Numbered from the stretch's first letter, positions 1 to 8,863 are shown. The stretch is DNA of 64,000 bases from Roseivirga seohaensis (GCF_001592945.1 NZ_LRPB01000012.1:62001-126000), one strand, 5' to 3'. Notes: generated by a model not told the origin, from the sequence alone. Program-made: numbers and translations.

Positions 1-150
1 GCTTTGAATGAGGGTTTTCTTGAGTTTAAGTAATTCGGTACGGAATGCTTTTAAAGAACTTTATTGGGTATTTTTAAAGTGGCTTATAGCTGCTGAAAGA
101 AACAAGGTAAATTAAACCAATTCATTATCAATCGCGTTGTCAAGGCATTC

Positions 151-1248
151 ATGAAAGGATATCGATTTTCAAAATACATTCCGCAAAAAACGGCTGGGCA
201 ATCTGCCTTTGACAACCTACTGAATATCTTCTTACAGTTGATTAGTATTACTGGAGGTGATGCTGGTGAGGCACTCAGTTGGTTGACTAATTTGGATAAG
301 CAATACAACATCACCAATGGTAATTATGGCATCGGTGATTTTATTGAAGACTTGAAAGATAAAGGCTATCTGACCGAGCAAAACGGAGATGGTAAGTTTC
401 AGGTGACCGATAAAACGGGGCAGGAAATTAGAAAATCTTCTTTGGAAGAGATTTTCGGAAAGCTGAAAAAATCCGGGAAAGGGCAGCACAAAACTTCCTT
501 TTCAGGAATTGGAGATGAAACGGGCACCGACAGACGCCCTTTCGAATTTGGTGATGCGCTTCAGCAAATTTCCATGACGGATTCTATTCGCAACGCACAA
601 ATCAACAACGGTTTCGGAGAGTTTAAGCTGACCGAAAATGATTTGGAGGTCATTGAGACAGAATACAAAACTCAGACCTCAACAGTGCTGATGATTGATA
701 TTTCCCATTCCATGATTTTGTATGGGGAAGACAGAATTACTCCGGCTAAAAAAGTGGCCATGGCCTTGGCCGAACTTATCAAAACCAAATACCCAAAAGA
801 CACACTTGATGTGATTGTATTTGGGAACGATGCTTGGCAGATTGAAATCAAGGATTTGCCTTACCTGCAAGTTGGGCCTTACCATACCAATACCATTGCT
901 GGGCTAGAACTGGCCATGGATATTTTAAGAAGAAGGAAAAACGCCAACAAACAAATTTTTATGATTACAGACGGGAAACCCACCTGTATAAAAGTTGGAA
1001 TTAAATATTACAAAAACGCTTTTGGGCTCGATCCAAAGATTTTTAATAAAACACTGAACTTGGCGAGTCAGTGCAAGAGATTACAAATTCCTATTACCAC
1101 TTTTATGATTGCGTCAGATCCATATCTGAAGGAGTTTGTGAAGGAATTTACCGCAGCCAATAACGGCAATGCCTATTATAGTAGCCTTAAGGGCTTGGGG
1201 CACGTTATTTTTGAAGACTTTAAACGCAATCGAAGAAAACGATTTTAA
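151..1248 (+). CDS. VWA-domain protein, partner of the next AAA ATPase
   Basis: A 365-residue protein with a von Willebrand factor A domain in its C-terminal half. The metal-ion-dependent adhesion site is visible: DISHS (residues 183-187), a Thr in the HTNT stretch near 247, and ITDGKP near 272-277. There is no signal peptide or membrane segment, so it is probably cytoplasmic. The N-terminal 160 residues are not recognised. The stop codon is one base before the ATG of the AAA ATPase, a MoxR/VWA-type arrangement in which the ATPase is thought to remodel or insert cofactors into a client and the VWA protein acts as adaptor. The client is not identifiable here. The ATG at 151 is the first one after an AT-rich leader. 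Confidence 0.85.
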   Translation: MKGYRFSKYIPQKTAGQSAFDNLLNIFLQLISITGGDAGEALSWLTNLDKQYNITNGNYGIGDFIEDLKDKGYLTEQNGDGKFQVTDKTGQEIRKSSLEEIFGKLKKSGKGQHKTSFSGIGDETGTDRRPFEFGDALQQISMTDSIRNAQINNGFGEFKLTENDLEVIETEYKTQTSTVLMIDISHSMILYGEDRITPAKKVAMALAELIKTKYPKDTLDVIVFGNDAWQIEIKDLPYLQVGPYHTNTIAGLELAMDILRRRKNANKQIFMITDGKPTCIKVGIKYYKNAFGLDPKIFNKTLNLASQCKRLQIPITTFMIASDPYLKEFVKEFTAANNGNAYYSSLKGLGHVIFEDFKRNRRKRF

Positions 1249-1249
1249 C

Positions 1250-2779
1250 ATGAGCTATTACAAATTGACCTCTGATCAATTATTGAAGATAAATACCCTT
1301 GGCGCTTTGAAAAAGGCGGGCTATCAAAGTAAGTCTGTAAAGGACGAGCTTCGTGATAACCTCATTAAAAAACTGGTGAACAAAGAACCTACTTTTGAAG
1401 GCATTTGGGGTTATGAAGATACCGTAATTCCTGATGTGGAGCGCGCCATTCTTTCTAAGCATAACATGAATTTGTTGGGTTTAAGGGGGCAAGCTAAAAC
1501 TAGAATTGCCCGCCAAATGACCTTGCTTTTGGATGAGTATGTTCCGGTAATCGAAGGTTCTGAATTGAATGATGATCCGTTGAACCCCATCACTAAATTT
1601 GGGCTAGAGAAAGTGCAGGAAATGGGAGATAAAACCCCTGTGACTTGGCTCCATCGCAGCGATCGTTATTCTGAAAAACTGGCTACGCCTGATGTGTCCA
1701 TTGCGGATTTAATTGGCGATGTGGATCCGATCAAGGCTGCTTCTTTAAAGTTGCCTTATTCAGATGAGCGTGTGATCCATTACGGCATGGTGCCGAGGTC
1801 GCATAGAGGCATTTTTGTTATCAATGAATTGCCTGATTTGCAGGCTAGAATTCAGGTGGCGCTTTTCAATATTTTGCAAGAAGGCGATATCCAAATCAGA
1901 GGTTTCAAACTGAGACTCCCTTTAGATATTCAATTTGTGTTTACCGCAAACCCTGAAGATTATACGAATCGAGGTAGTATTGTAACTCCGTTGAAAGACC
2001 GTATCGATAGCCAGGTTATCACCCATTATCCAAAAACTTTGGAAATAGGAAAACAGATTACGGTGCAAGAGGCAGACATTAAGGAGGCGCAGAAAGAGAA
2101 AATTGTCTTGAATGAAATTGCGCAAGATCTTATTGAACAAGTGGCGATTGAAGCCCGAAATAGTGAGTATGTAGATGAGAAAAGTGGGGTTTCGGCACGA
2201 CTGACGATTTCTGCTTACGAGAATTTATTGAGCGCTGCGGAAAGAAGGGCTTTAATGAATGGTGAAAACCAAACCTACGTTCGTATTTCCGACTTTGTAG
2301 GGGTAATTCCTGCCATTACCGGAAAGGTAGAATTAGTATATGAAGGCGAACAAGAAGGGCCTGGAATTGTAGCGCACAACTTGGTGGGCAAGGCCATTCG
2401 GACACAGTTTTTAGAATACTTTCCAAACCCAGACGAAAAGAAGAAGGACAAAGGAGAAAAAGCGGAAAACCCTTACAAAGCCATTATTAATTGGTTTGGA
2501 GAAGGATATACGATTGACTTACTGAATGACCTTTCAAATGAGGCTTATGAAAAAGCGCTGCTGGCAGTTCCCGGTTTATCGGATTTAGTAAAGAATAAGT
2601 ACCCTAAAAAATCTAAACATGAACAACTGTTTCTTATGGAGTTTGTGCTTCACGGCTTGGCTGAATACAGCAAACTGAGCAAGGCTGCATTGGATACAGG
2701 CACCCGCTTTAAAGACTTACTCAGCAGCATGTTTTCCATTGATGATATGGAAGGCTTTGATGAAGATGAGCTGAGTTAA
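1250..2779 (+). CDS. MoxR/magnesium-chelatase-like AAA ATPase
   Basis: An AAA+ ATPase of 509 residues. The P-loop is GLRGQAKT at residues 77-84. The Walker B position reads FVINELPDL with Asn-Glu (192-193) where most AAA proteins have Asp-Glu. The sensor-1 region is FTANPEDYTNRG, followed by a PLKDRI arginine-finger region. The open frame extends upstream to 1169, but that part lies inside the VWA gene; the ATG at 1250, one base after the VWA stop, fits operon organisation. A lysine/glutamate-rich stretch (KKKDKGEK) separates the ATPase core from the helical C-terminus. It probably works with the VWA protein as a chaperone pair. A UUCG-loop terminator closes the operon. Confidence 0.87.
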   Translation: MSYYKLTSDQLLKINTLGALKKAGYQSKSVKDELRDNLIKKLVNKEPTFEGIWGYEDTVIPDVERAILSKHNMNLLGLRGQAKTRIARQMTLLLDEYVPVIEGSELNDDPLNPITKFGLEKVQEMGDKTPVTWLHRSDRYSEKLATPDVSIADLIGDVDPIKAASLKLPYSDERVIHYGMVPRSHRGIFVINELPDLQARIQVALFNILQEGDIQIRGFKLRLPLDIQFVFTANPEDYTNRGSIVTPLKDRIDSQVITHYPKTLEIGKQITVQEADIKEAQKEKIVLNEIAQDLIEQVAIEARNSEYVDEKSGVSARLTISAYENLLSAAERRALMNGENQTYVRISDFVGVIPAITGKVELVYEGEQEGPGIVAHNLVGKAIRTQFLEYFPNPDEKKKDKGEKAENPYKAIINWFGEGYTIDLLNDLSNEAYEKALLAVPGLSDLVKNKYPKKSKHEQLFLMEFVLHGLAEYSKLSKAALDTGTRFKDLLSSMFSIDDMEGFDEDELS

Positions 2780-2782
2780 GCT

Positions 2783-3019
2783 TTAAGAAAAGATCAAACT
2801 AATTATAAAGGCTCTTCGGAGCCTTTTTTGGTGTTTGCCCATTGCAATCCAGTCAATAGAAGAGGTATCCGTTGTTTTCTTGGTATCCTGAGAAGACAAA
2901 GCCGCTTGGAAGTCTAAAAAATCCAGTGCACGAATGAGTGCCTCTTCTTTTGAAAGCGGCTTTCGATTATGAGTTGGTTTCTTATCCGCAAAACTGTTGT
3001 AAGTCAGTAACTTCGGCAT
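2783..3019 (-). CDS. small hypothetical protein
   Basis: A 78-residue basic ORF not matched to any family. The first 55 residues look protein-like (LSKEEALIRALDFLDFQAAL is a plausible amphipathic helix), but the last 15 codons run through the opposite-strand terminator hairpin at 2807-2829 and give a basic, hydrophobic tail. Either the real gene ends in this overlap or the frame is extended by chance. No signal peptide. It would be transcribed convergently to the AAA operon. Confidence 0.45.
   Translation of the reverse strand: MPKLLTYNSFADKKPTHNRKPLSKEEALIRALDFLDFQAALSSQDTKKTTDTSSIDWIAMGKHQKRLRRAFIISLIFS
2807..2829 (+). terminator. Rho-independent terminator of the VWA/AAA operon
   Basis: AAAGGCTC, a TTCG tetraloop, then GAGCCTTTTTT. 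The C(UUCG)G loop is exceptionally stable and the U-run follows directly. It lies 28 bases after the AAA ATPase stop. Confidence 0.9.
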
Positions 3020-3054
3020 AAATTAAAAGTACAAAAGCTTTTTGACTTGGCTAA

Positions 3055-3336
3055 CTAAAACCTGCCTGAGTAAAAAACAATATAAGAAGCTGCCAGAGCT
3101 ATCAATATTAACTCAATTAGAATTCTCAATTTTAAGTTTTTTGTAATTAAGCGAATCAGCAACCCTAAGGTCAGCGCGATTGATCCATAGAGAATAATCC
3201 CTATCATACCAACAACTCCCCACCCTTCCGCGTACGATAGTTCCGCCCAATTTATAAACAGGTTTATTAGCGCTCCTATCATTGTTATCCAACCCATAAT
3301 TATAAGGGGTGTTAGATATTGTTTGACTTTTATCAT
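3055..3336 (-). CDS. small membrane protein, three predicted helices
   Basis: A 93-residue hydrophobic protein with three likely transmembrane helices (about residues 8-28, 40-63 and 70-89) and short loops. The start ATG overlaps the stop of the upstream pentapeptide gene as ATGA (3336-3333), so the two are probably translationally coupled. No family recognised. The same DNA has a 75-codon ORF in another frame, which lacks the hydrophobic pattern and was discarded. Confidence 0.65.
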   Translation of the reverse strand: MIKVKQYLTPLIIMGWITMIGALINLFINWAELSYAEGWGVVGMIGIILYGSIALTLGLLIRLITKNLKLRILIELILIALAASYIVFYSGRF

Positions 3337-3899
3337 TCAATCACAATATCAAAGCCATTCAACAATGCGAGCACCTCAGGATTAGAGAATTTTGCTTTTT
3401 TTAGGCGATTATCATTCGGGTTGAATTGGTAACCATAAGCTTCACGAAAATCGGTTTTGGATAAATTACAGTTCACGAAAGTGCTACCTACCAAATTTGA
3501 GCCTTTGAAAATGGCGGCAGATAAATCGGTGTCTATAAAATCACATTCTTTGATTTCACTATTTAAAAAACGGGTAGAAGGAATTTTCAACCCTTTAAAA
3601 TAGCAATAACTGATTTGGCAATTTTCGAAAGAGAAAGACAGTAGCATTTTGCTGATCGGCTCGAAATCTATCCCGCTAAGTTTACAGCCCTTGAAGCTAA
3701 TGTCATCCCATTTGGCACTCACCACTTTCACCGCAGTGAGGTTGCAGCTTTCGAAAGTACAGCCCTCAAACGAGCTACTTCTAAAATCTGCACCAGTTAA
3801 ATCACAGTTAACAAAGTGGCATTCATCATAAAATTCACCATCAAACAAATGACCTTTAAAGTCTTCGTTCTTAAATGTGATTTCGCTGTGTTCTTTCAT
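3333..3899 (-). CDS. pentapeptide-repeat protein
   Basis: A 188-residue protein built of pentapeptide repeats of the A(D/N)Lxx type, for example CDLTGADFRSSSFEGCTF and NLVGSTFVNCNLSKTDF. Such repeats fold into a right-handed quadrilateral beta-helix. The arrangement resembles the Qnr/McbG size class, but nothing here shows gyrase binding, and most small pentapeptide proteins have unknown roles. No signal peptide. It is translationally coupled to the downstream membrane protein through a 4-base overlap, so the two may work together at the inner membrane. Confidence 0.85.
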   Translation of the reverse strand: MKEHSEITFKNEDFKGHLFDGEFYDECHFVNCDLTGADFRSSSFEGCTFESCNLTAVKVVSAKWDDISFKGCKLSGIDFEPISKMLLSFSFENCQISYCYFKGLKIPSTRFLNSEIKECDFIDTDLSAAIFKGSNLVGSTFVNCNLSKTDFREAYGYQFNPNDNRLKKAKFSNPEVLALLNGFDIVIE

Positions 3900-3936
3900 G
3901 GGGATGTTTTCTTTTCTATCGACAACTCAAGTGGAT

Positions 3937-4602
3937 TTAATCGAAGAGAATTGTCTCTCTATTCAACTTGTCTTTTTGGATTAAAAGATGAGAGGCAAAA
4001 AAATCAATAAGGAAAGGATCAATCTCATCCTCGTTGTAAGTTTTTTGATCTCTTCGAACCATAACGTAGTTATCCTGCATAAACCTCTTTGAATACTCCC
4101 CAACCGTGCTAATATCAAGTACTTTTCCAGTTCTAAAGCTTATATAAAATCCGAGAATGGAAATTAGAATTCCTAATAATCCCATGTTGCCATTGAATGT
4201 CAAACTTATGCATGAGCCTATGAAAATTAATAGTAGAATTGAGGTAATAAAATGGGGAGGTCTTAAAATAGAAGTCTTTATACCCATGTAATTTTCTATT
4301 TGAATTAAGGTTTGCCTTCGGCTTTTGGTGGGGAAAATGAAATTTAAGTCTGAACTTGGGGTTATTGTATTCTCGTTTATTCCGGTGATTTTTGAAATCG
4401 CATCACGAACTTTATAAAAGGCCTGTTGTGAGGTACAACCACTGCCTTTTTCAAGTTTAATCTTATCCTTTATTGAGTCACACAGTTCTCCTAAAGTCCG
4501 AATATCTGCGAGTTCATTATCTTCAAAATGAATCTGAAATGATTGCTCGATTCGAATGATTAAATCTTCTAAATCCTCGGGGTCAATATTCATGTTCTCC
4601 AT
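3937..4602 (-). CDS. ACP-like fold protein with two membrane helices
   Basis: A 221-residue protein of unusual build. Residues 5-45 resemble the second half of an acyl carrier protein (FQIHFEDNELADIRTLGEL is like the helix III-IV region of ACPs), but the DSL phosphopantetheine site is missing. A second segment (about 62-110), starting SCTSQQAFYKVR after a GSG, resembles the first half of an ACP (ITGINENTITPSSDL) and is followed by FPTKSRRQTLIQIE. Two hydrophobic helices come next (about 119-155), then a cytoplasmic tail. It cannot be a normal carrier protein without the serine. The internal ATG at 4593 has a GGAG upstream and may be the true start. It lies downstream of the M61 peptidase. Confidence 0.65.
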   Translation of the reverse strand: MENMNIDPEDLEDLIIRIEQSFQIHFEDNELADIRTLGELCDSIKDKIKLEKGSGCTSQQAFYKVRDAISKITGINENTITPSSDLNFIFPTKSRRQTLIQIENYMGIKTSILRPPHFITSILLLIFIGSCISLTFNGNMGLLGILISILGFYISFRTGKVLDISTVGEYSKRFMQDNYVMVRRDQKTYNEDEIDPFLIDFFASHLLIQKDKLNRETILFD

Positions 4603-4659
4603 ATCCGTTCGTTTTTGCTATAAGAAGAAATTGCGTACAGCAAACAAAACCTAACCTAT

Positions 4660-6456
4660 TTACCTTTTCCTCAGCCAAGCGTCTCTTCTGGCTTTTGCCT
4701 TGGCGTCCGCGTTGGCGTCCATAGCGGTTGACCAAGCCTGGGCTTCTTCTAAAGTAAGTTTTGAAGTTTTTTCTTCGCCCCAAATTTTGCGGTACTTAAT
4801 CTCAATAGTATCGCCCGGTTTGTGAGCGGCTATAATTTCGTTGATGTTAGAGTCATCAGTTAAAGTAGTACCTGCAATGTTCAAAATCACATCCTCTGAT
4901 TCTACACCCGCTTTATAAATGGGCGAACCCACCGTGGCGTTACCCGTCAGTTGCCAGCCTCCTCTTTGCTTGCGTATGTTGCCGCCTATGCTTGTCCGAC
5001 CTTCCGCTCGGTTAGTGTAGGTCACGCCCATTTTCTTGAACAAACTGGCGTAATCTGGCATTTGACTATCCAAAATGTATTTTCCGAAAAACTCATTGGC
5101 AAAGCTTTCTCCGGCATATTCAGCCATTCGGGCCTGTAAGTCGCGAACGGTGTAAGGAATTTCCGTTTTGCCGTGCTTCTGCCAAACGTATTTCATGTAA
5201 TCATCTAAGTTTTTACCATTGTCCATAGTGCGTAAAGACATATCCAGAGCCAAGCCCAATACCGAACCATAAGTATAGTAAGAAATGAAAATATTGCTCA
5301 GGTTCGTGGGGTCAATGGAAGTGGCTGCATCAACAAATGGTGCTTGATAGCTCATTTCAATGGGGTTATGGAAACTTCTGCCCGGTGCGTTGATCACATA
5401 ACCAACACTTCCGCCCAAACCATTTACATATTGTTCGGCCGAAATGCTTCCAGAACGCGCCTGCATTAAGGCAGTGTAATAACTGGTGAATCCTTCGGCA
5501 AACCACAATTCACCCGACATGTTAGCGTCTTCAAAACTGAAAGGCTCTAAAGATTTTGGGCGAATGCGTTCCACATTCCAGTTATGGAAAAACTCATGCG
5601 ACATGGTGCCCATAGAGGTGGAGCCTAGCGGCCTTTCTACAGGCAATCCGCTCACCACATATGTTGAGTTTCGGTGCTCCATACCATCGCCACTAGCGTT
5701 GGGCATATAGCAAGAAAGGAAAGTGTACTGACCGAAATCATAAGTAGCCAATTCGCCAAAAACTGCTTTTTGCTGCATTACTATGCCCATGGTTTCTTCG
5801 AAATAAGCATCCACTTCTGCATCGGTTGTGCCGTCTTTATGCAAGGCCAAACGTATGGTTTGTCCATCTACATTTCTTTCTCTGAAATACAAATCGGCAA
5901 TTTCAGTTGGGCTGTCCATTAAGTAATAAGTGTTGGGGGCGTAGAATGTATTATTGCCTAAATCCTTCAACTGAGTAGCTACTTTCCAGTTTCTGTCTTC
6001 CCTCACATTGAATTTTACTTTTACCGGACGTTGGTCTAAACCTCTGGCCCAAGCCAAAGTAGCAGGCATGTTGAGGTGGGCGTGGCTTTCATCAATGCCA
6101 GAATAAGTACCTCCAGCGCGATTGGCATAAAGCGTATATTCAAAGTTGACAGTGCCATTATGACCCGCAACATTCCACTGATAAGGGTTTTCTCTGGTGA
6201 TAGGCAAAACCTTTCCATTGCCATCTGTAGCTTTTACGTTGTACACGTTTTTGGCAAACTCATGTATGGCATAACGGCCAGGAGAACTGCGGCTCATGCG
6301 CACTTCCAATACTTTGTTTTCTAAGTTGCTGAACTTGATTTTAATATTGGCCTCGTGGTGCACCGCATTATCAAACGAAAGTTCGTATTCGTTGTAGGTT
6401 TGGGCTTGTAGGCTGATGGCCAAGAAAGTGAAAAGTAAGATTGTTAGTTTTTTCAT
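4660..6456 (-). CDS. M61 family (glycyl aminopeptidase-like) metallopeptidase with PDZ domain
   Basis: A 598-residue exported peptidase. The signal peptide is MKKLTILLFTFLAISLQAQ. The zinc site HEFFHNW is at 287-293 with the third ligand in WFAEGFTSYY (Glu321), and the conserved GMEHR lies upstream at 258-262, all typical of M61 (gluzincin) peptidases. A C-terminal PDZ domain covers about 485-560. A short basic, Ala-rich tail ends the protein. It probably trims peptides in the periplasm. The upstream lipoprotein gene ends 8 bases before it, suggesting cotranscription. Confidence 0.93.
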   Translation of the reverse strand: MKKLTILLFTFLAISLQAQTYNEYELSFDNAVHHEANIKIKFSNLENKVLEVRMSRSSPGRYAIHEFAKNVYNVKATDGNGKVLPITRENPYQWNVAGHNGTVNFEYTLYANRAGGTYSGIDESHAHLNMPATLAWARGLDQRPVKVKFNVREDRNWKVATQLKDLGNNTFYAPNTYYLMDSPTEIADLYFRERNVDGQTIRLALHKDGTTDAEVDAYFEETMGIVMQQKAVFGELATYDFGQYTFLSCYMPNASGDGMEHRNSTYVVSGLPVERPLGSTSMGTMSHEFFHNWNVERIRPKSLEPFSFEDANMSGELWFAEGFTSYYTALMQARSGSISAEQYVNGLGGSVGYVINAPGRSFHNPIEMSYQAPFVDAATSIDPTNLSNIFISYYTYGSVLGLALDMSLRTMDNGKNLDDYMKYVWQKHGKTEIPYTVRDLQARMAEYAGESFANEFFGKYILDSQMPDYASLFKKMGVTYTNRAEGRTSIGGNIRKQRGGWQLTGNATVGSPIYKAGVESEDVILNIAGTTLTDDSNINEIIAAHKPGDTIEIKYRKIWGEEKTSKLTLEEAQAWSTAMDANADAKAKARRDAWLRKR

Positions 6457-6464
6457 TTTTGAAC

Positions 6465-7364
6465 TTAGTTTATGTTTAGCTCATAGCTAATTTTTGCATT
6501 AAAGTTTTCGCTGTATTGATAAACCGTGATTTCCCTTCTATCTTCTCCAATAATCTCTGAACGAATAAGTTTTCCCATGGGGTCAAATTCACTCTTCTCA
6601 GTATCGTAGAATTTATAAAGAAACGAACTGCTAATTAGACCATTTTTGAAGTTTTCAACGAACGAAGTGTCGCCATACTCATCTATCACAGTTGTCGCAA
6701 TAAGTATATTAGCATCGTATTTATTAATCAAATTAATTGTATCTGGTTCTTTTCCTGACTCTATTATAACGTAGTAATCTACATTACCTAATGAATCATA
6801 ATTGGTATACTGGTTGGTCTGAATCCTGCCAAAACTAGAGTCGTTGGTATAAGAAATCTGTAAATAGGGCCTCCTCTGGTCATCATAAATAATACTGTCT
6901 ACAAACAAGCTTTCCCCTTTGTCTACAAAGGATAAGTTTTCTTTCTTACTTAATTCTCTTAAGTCATTGTAGGTATAGCTTATTCTTCTATTAAGTGTAT
7001 CAAATCGATCAAAGATAGACGTGACCTTTTCCTTAGCTCCAATTTTATGAGTTACTCTTTTAATCCTTATTTGCTTTTCAGTCCCAGTATAATATGTTTC
7101 TTCTACCAAACTATCATTAGCGTCATACTCAAAATGAATTCTTCTGGCCTCTAGTGTTTCAACCACCTTGTTAGATTCGTAGAGTTGAGTCGTATAAATC
7201 TCTTCAGTTACCAATCCTTTATCGTTCCTGATAAACTCAGTTAACTCCACTTTGTATGTGCCGATTGATTTAGCCTCTTCTGGAATACTGGCTTCGTTAT
7301 TACTTGAGCAACTGAAAAGGACAAATAGAAAAAGAAGGCCTAAATTTCTTAAAAGATTCATCAA
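6465..7364 (-). CDS. lipoprotein with YD-like repeats
   Basis: A 299-residue lipoprotein: a hydrophobic N-terminus ending in the lipobox LFSC. The rest is beta-rich with a loose repeating pattern of the type YDxxxxLxxExxY, reminiscent of RHS/YD-type beta-hairpin repeats but much degenerated. No catalytic motif seen. It precedes the M61 peptidase by 8 bases in the same orientation. Probably in the outer or inner membrane, facing the periplasm. Confidence 0.7.
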   Translation of the reverse strand: MMNLLRNLGLLFLFVLFSCSSNNEASIPEEAKSIGTYKVELTEFIRNDKGLVTEEIYTTQLYESNKVVETLEARRIHFEYDANDSLVEETYYTGTEKQIRIKRVTHKIGAKEKVTSIFDRFDTLNRRISYTYNDLRELSKKENLSFVDKGESLFVDSIIYDDQRRPYLQISYTNDSSFGRIQTNQYTNYDSLGNVDYYVIIESGKEPDTINLINKYDANILIATTVIDEYGDTSFVENFKNGLISSSFLYKFYDTEKSEFDPMGKLIRSEIIGEDRREITVYQYSENFNAKISYELNIN

Positions 7365-7370
7365 TGGTAA

Positions 7371-7499
7371 TTATTCTGGACAAACCGCCCGAACATAAAT
7401 TTCAATAAACTTATTGGTATTTACCAAGGTAAATACTCCAATGGTAGAGCAGGCAATAAGAAAAGAGGAAAATGAGTTTTGAGCCTTTGCACATCTCAT
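7371..7499 (-). pseudogene. remnant of a RidA-like gene (C-terminal fragment)
   Basis: A 42-codon open stretch ends in CSTIGVFTLVNTNKFIEI then YVRAV. This aligns residue by residue with the C-terminus of the intact neighbour at 7574-8101 (RSTIGVYTLVNPNMFIEVEV, then RAV). The similarity is visible in DNA too, over about 75 bp. The rest of the RidA fold is absent. The key Arg of the intact copy is Cys here. It is a decayed tandem duplicate lying directly downstream of the intact gene. Confidence 0.75.
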
Positions 7500-7573
7500 A
7501 AAAAAACGCCCTACTTCTTAGAAAGCCTTATCATCGATAGTATCAAATGATACTATCACAAAATGCCAAACGA

Positions 7574-8101
7574 TTACTTATAAACCGCCCTTACCTCCAC
7601 CTCAATAAACATATTTGGGTTGACCAAAGTATAAACGCCAATAGTGGATCGGGCTACTTTGTTGGGGTTTTCTTGGGTTCCGAAGAACTCAGCATAAGCT
7701 TTAAACCAGCCATCGAAATCAGGTTTGTTGTCGTTTTCCGGGTCGGGCGCTACGTATACTTTCATGGCTACTACATCTTCTAAACCCAAACCTTCTTCGC
7801 CCAAATAATCCGCAATTCGCTTAAGGGTGCTCACGCTTTGTTCATAGGTGTTTCCAAATCGCTCGCGGTCGCCTTCGGGCTTGGTTTCGTCTTTTGGGTT
7901 GGCTACAATGCCACTGGCAAAATAGATGCTTTTTCCCGCAGGTACTTTTACTCCTTTTAGAATAGAAGAGCCTTCTCTTTCGAAGCGAACAACCTCCTCT
8001 GTGGAGTGCTCATTATCATCATCGTTGTCTTCGGTTTCACAAGAAGGAAGGACAGCTAGAATAATAAAGAGAAGTAAAAGGTGTTTAGCTTTTAGTGTCA
8101 T
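7574..8101 (-). CDS. RidA (YjgF/UK114) family protein with lipoprotein signal
   Basis: A 175-residue protein: a lipoprotein signal (ILAVLPSC), an acidic linker (ETEDNDDDNE), then a RidA domain with GIVANPKD-like early strand, the helix SVSTLKRIADYLGEEGLGLE, and the family signature RSTIGVYTLVNPNMFIEVEV near the end. The Arg in ARST is the residue that binds the carboxylate in enamine/imine deaminases. Classical RidA is cytosolic, so an exported, lipid-anchored version is odd and its substrate is unknown. A tandem remnant follows downstream. Confidence 0.85.
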   Translation of the reverse strand: MTLKAKHLLLLFIILAVLPSCETEDNDDDNEHSTEEVVRFEREGSSILKGVKVPAGKSIYFASGIVANPKDETKPEGDRERFGNTYEQSVSTLKRIADYLGEEGLGLEDVVAMKVYVAPDPENDNKPDFDGWFKAYAEFFGTQENPNKVARSTIGVYTLVNPNMFIEVEVRAVYK

Positions 8102-8383
8102 TGGTTTAGATTTTAAGTTGAAGATACAAAAGTTAATATATGGTTCGAATTGGAGCCGCCTTAATTCCTATAATCTGACCTTAGGTAAAAAAACACCAGC
8201 CAGATCAGGCTTTCTGTATTATCTTAGAAAAAAATATTTATTCTAGAAGAAGGGAGAATGCGAAAGCAGTGAAGCATTGGATAGATATTTGCAGAGCCAA
8301 AAAGAGTTTTGATAAGGTGTTGGCTTGGTATTAATTGATCAACGGGAGCGCAAATATTGCTTCTTCCCAAAAAGAAGAGATAA

Positions 8384-8863
8384 TTGGAAAGGAACATAAT
8401 TGAAGAATTGGGCAGTTTAGCTTTGGCTACTCGCCTGAAAAACTTAAGCGAACGGTTGGCCAAAGATGTGGCCGCTATTTATAAAGAATCCGACTTCGAT
8501 TTTGAACCCCGTTGGTTTGCTGTGGTGTATGCCCTAAAGAATGGGGAAGAGCTGGCAGTAACAGAGCTGGCAGCCAGTTTACAACAAACCCATCCTGCCG
8601 TAAATCAAGTCGCAAATATTTTAGTAAAGAAGAAGTTGGTGATAGAATCGAAAGATGATGCCGACCAAAGAAAGCGCCTTTTAAAGCTGAGTGATTCTGG
8701 AATGGAATTGGTAGGTAAAATGGAAGGCCTTTGGCTCAAAATTAAAAAGGCCAACGATCAGCTTTTAATCGATAGCAAGCAAAACTTCCTAGACGATATA
8801 AAGACCATAGAATCTGCATTAGATGAAAAATCCATGTATGACAGGGTGAAGTCGCTATTGTAA
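8384..8863 (+). CDS. MarR-family transcriptional regulator
   Basis: A 159-residue winged-helix protein. The recognition region is LAASLQQTHPAVNQVANILV followed by a wing with ESKDDADQRKRLLKLSDSG, the usual MarR pattern (DxRxxxLxLT). No ATG is available: the in-frame stop TAA directly precedes the TTG at 8384, so TTG is the likely start, with purine-rich AGAAGAGA upstream. It stands alone; its target may be the divergent RidA-like gene, but no clear operator was seen in between. Confidence 0.85.
   Translation: MERNIIEELGSLALATRLKNLSERLAKDVAAIYKESDFDFEPRWFAVVYALKNGEELAVTELAASLQQTHPAVNQVANILVKKKLVIESKDDADQRKRLLKLSDSGMELVGKMEGLWLKIKKANDQLLIDSKQNFLDDIKTIESALDEKSMYDRVKSLL

Noticed and set aside
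1-33. Short open stretch at the left edge ending ALNEGFLEFK plus stop, possibly the end of an upstream gene
   Set aside because: Only ten codons; nothing shows that it is coding.
1169-1249. N-terminal extension of the AAA ATPase frame
   Set aside because: Lies fully inside the VWA gene; the ATG at 1250 fits better.
8186-8334. Open frame of about 44 codons before the MarR gene (ends SFDKVLAWY)
   Set aside because: No start codon, no family, no signs of selection visible.
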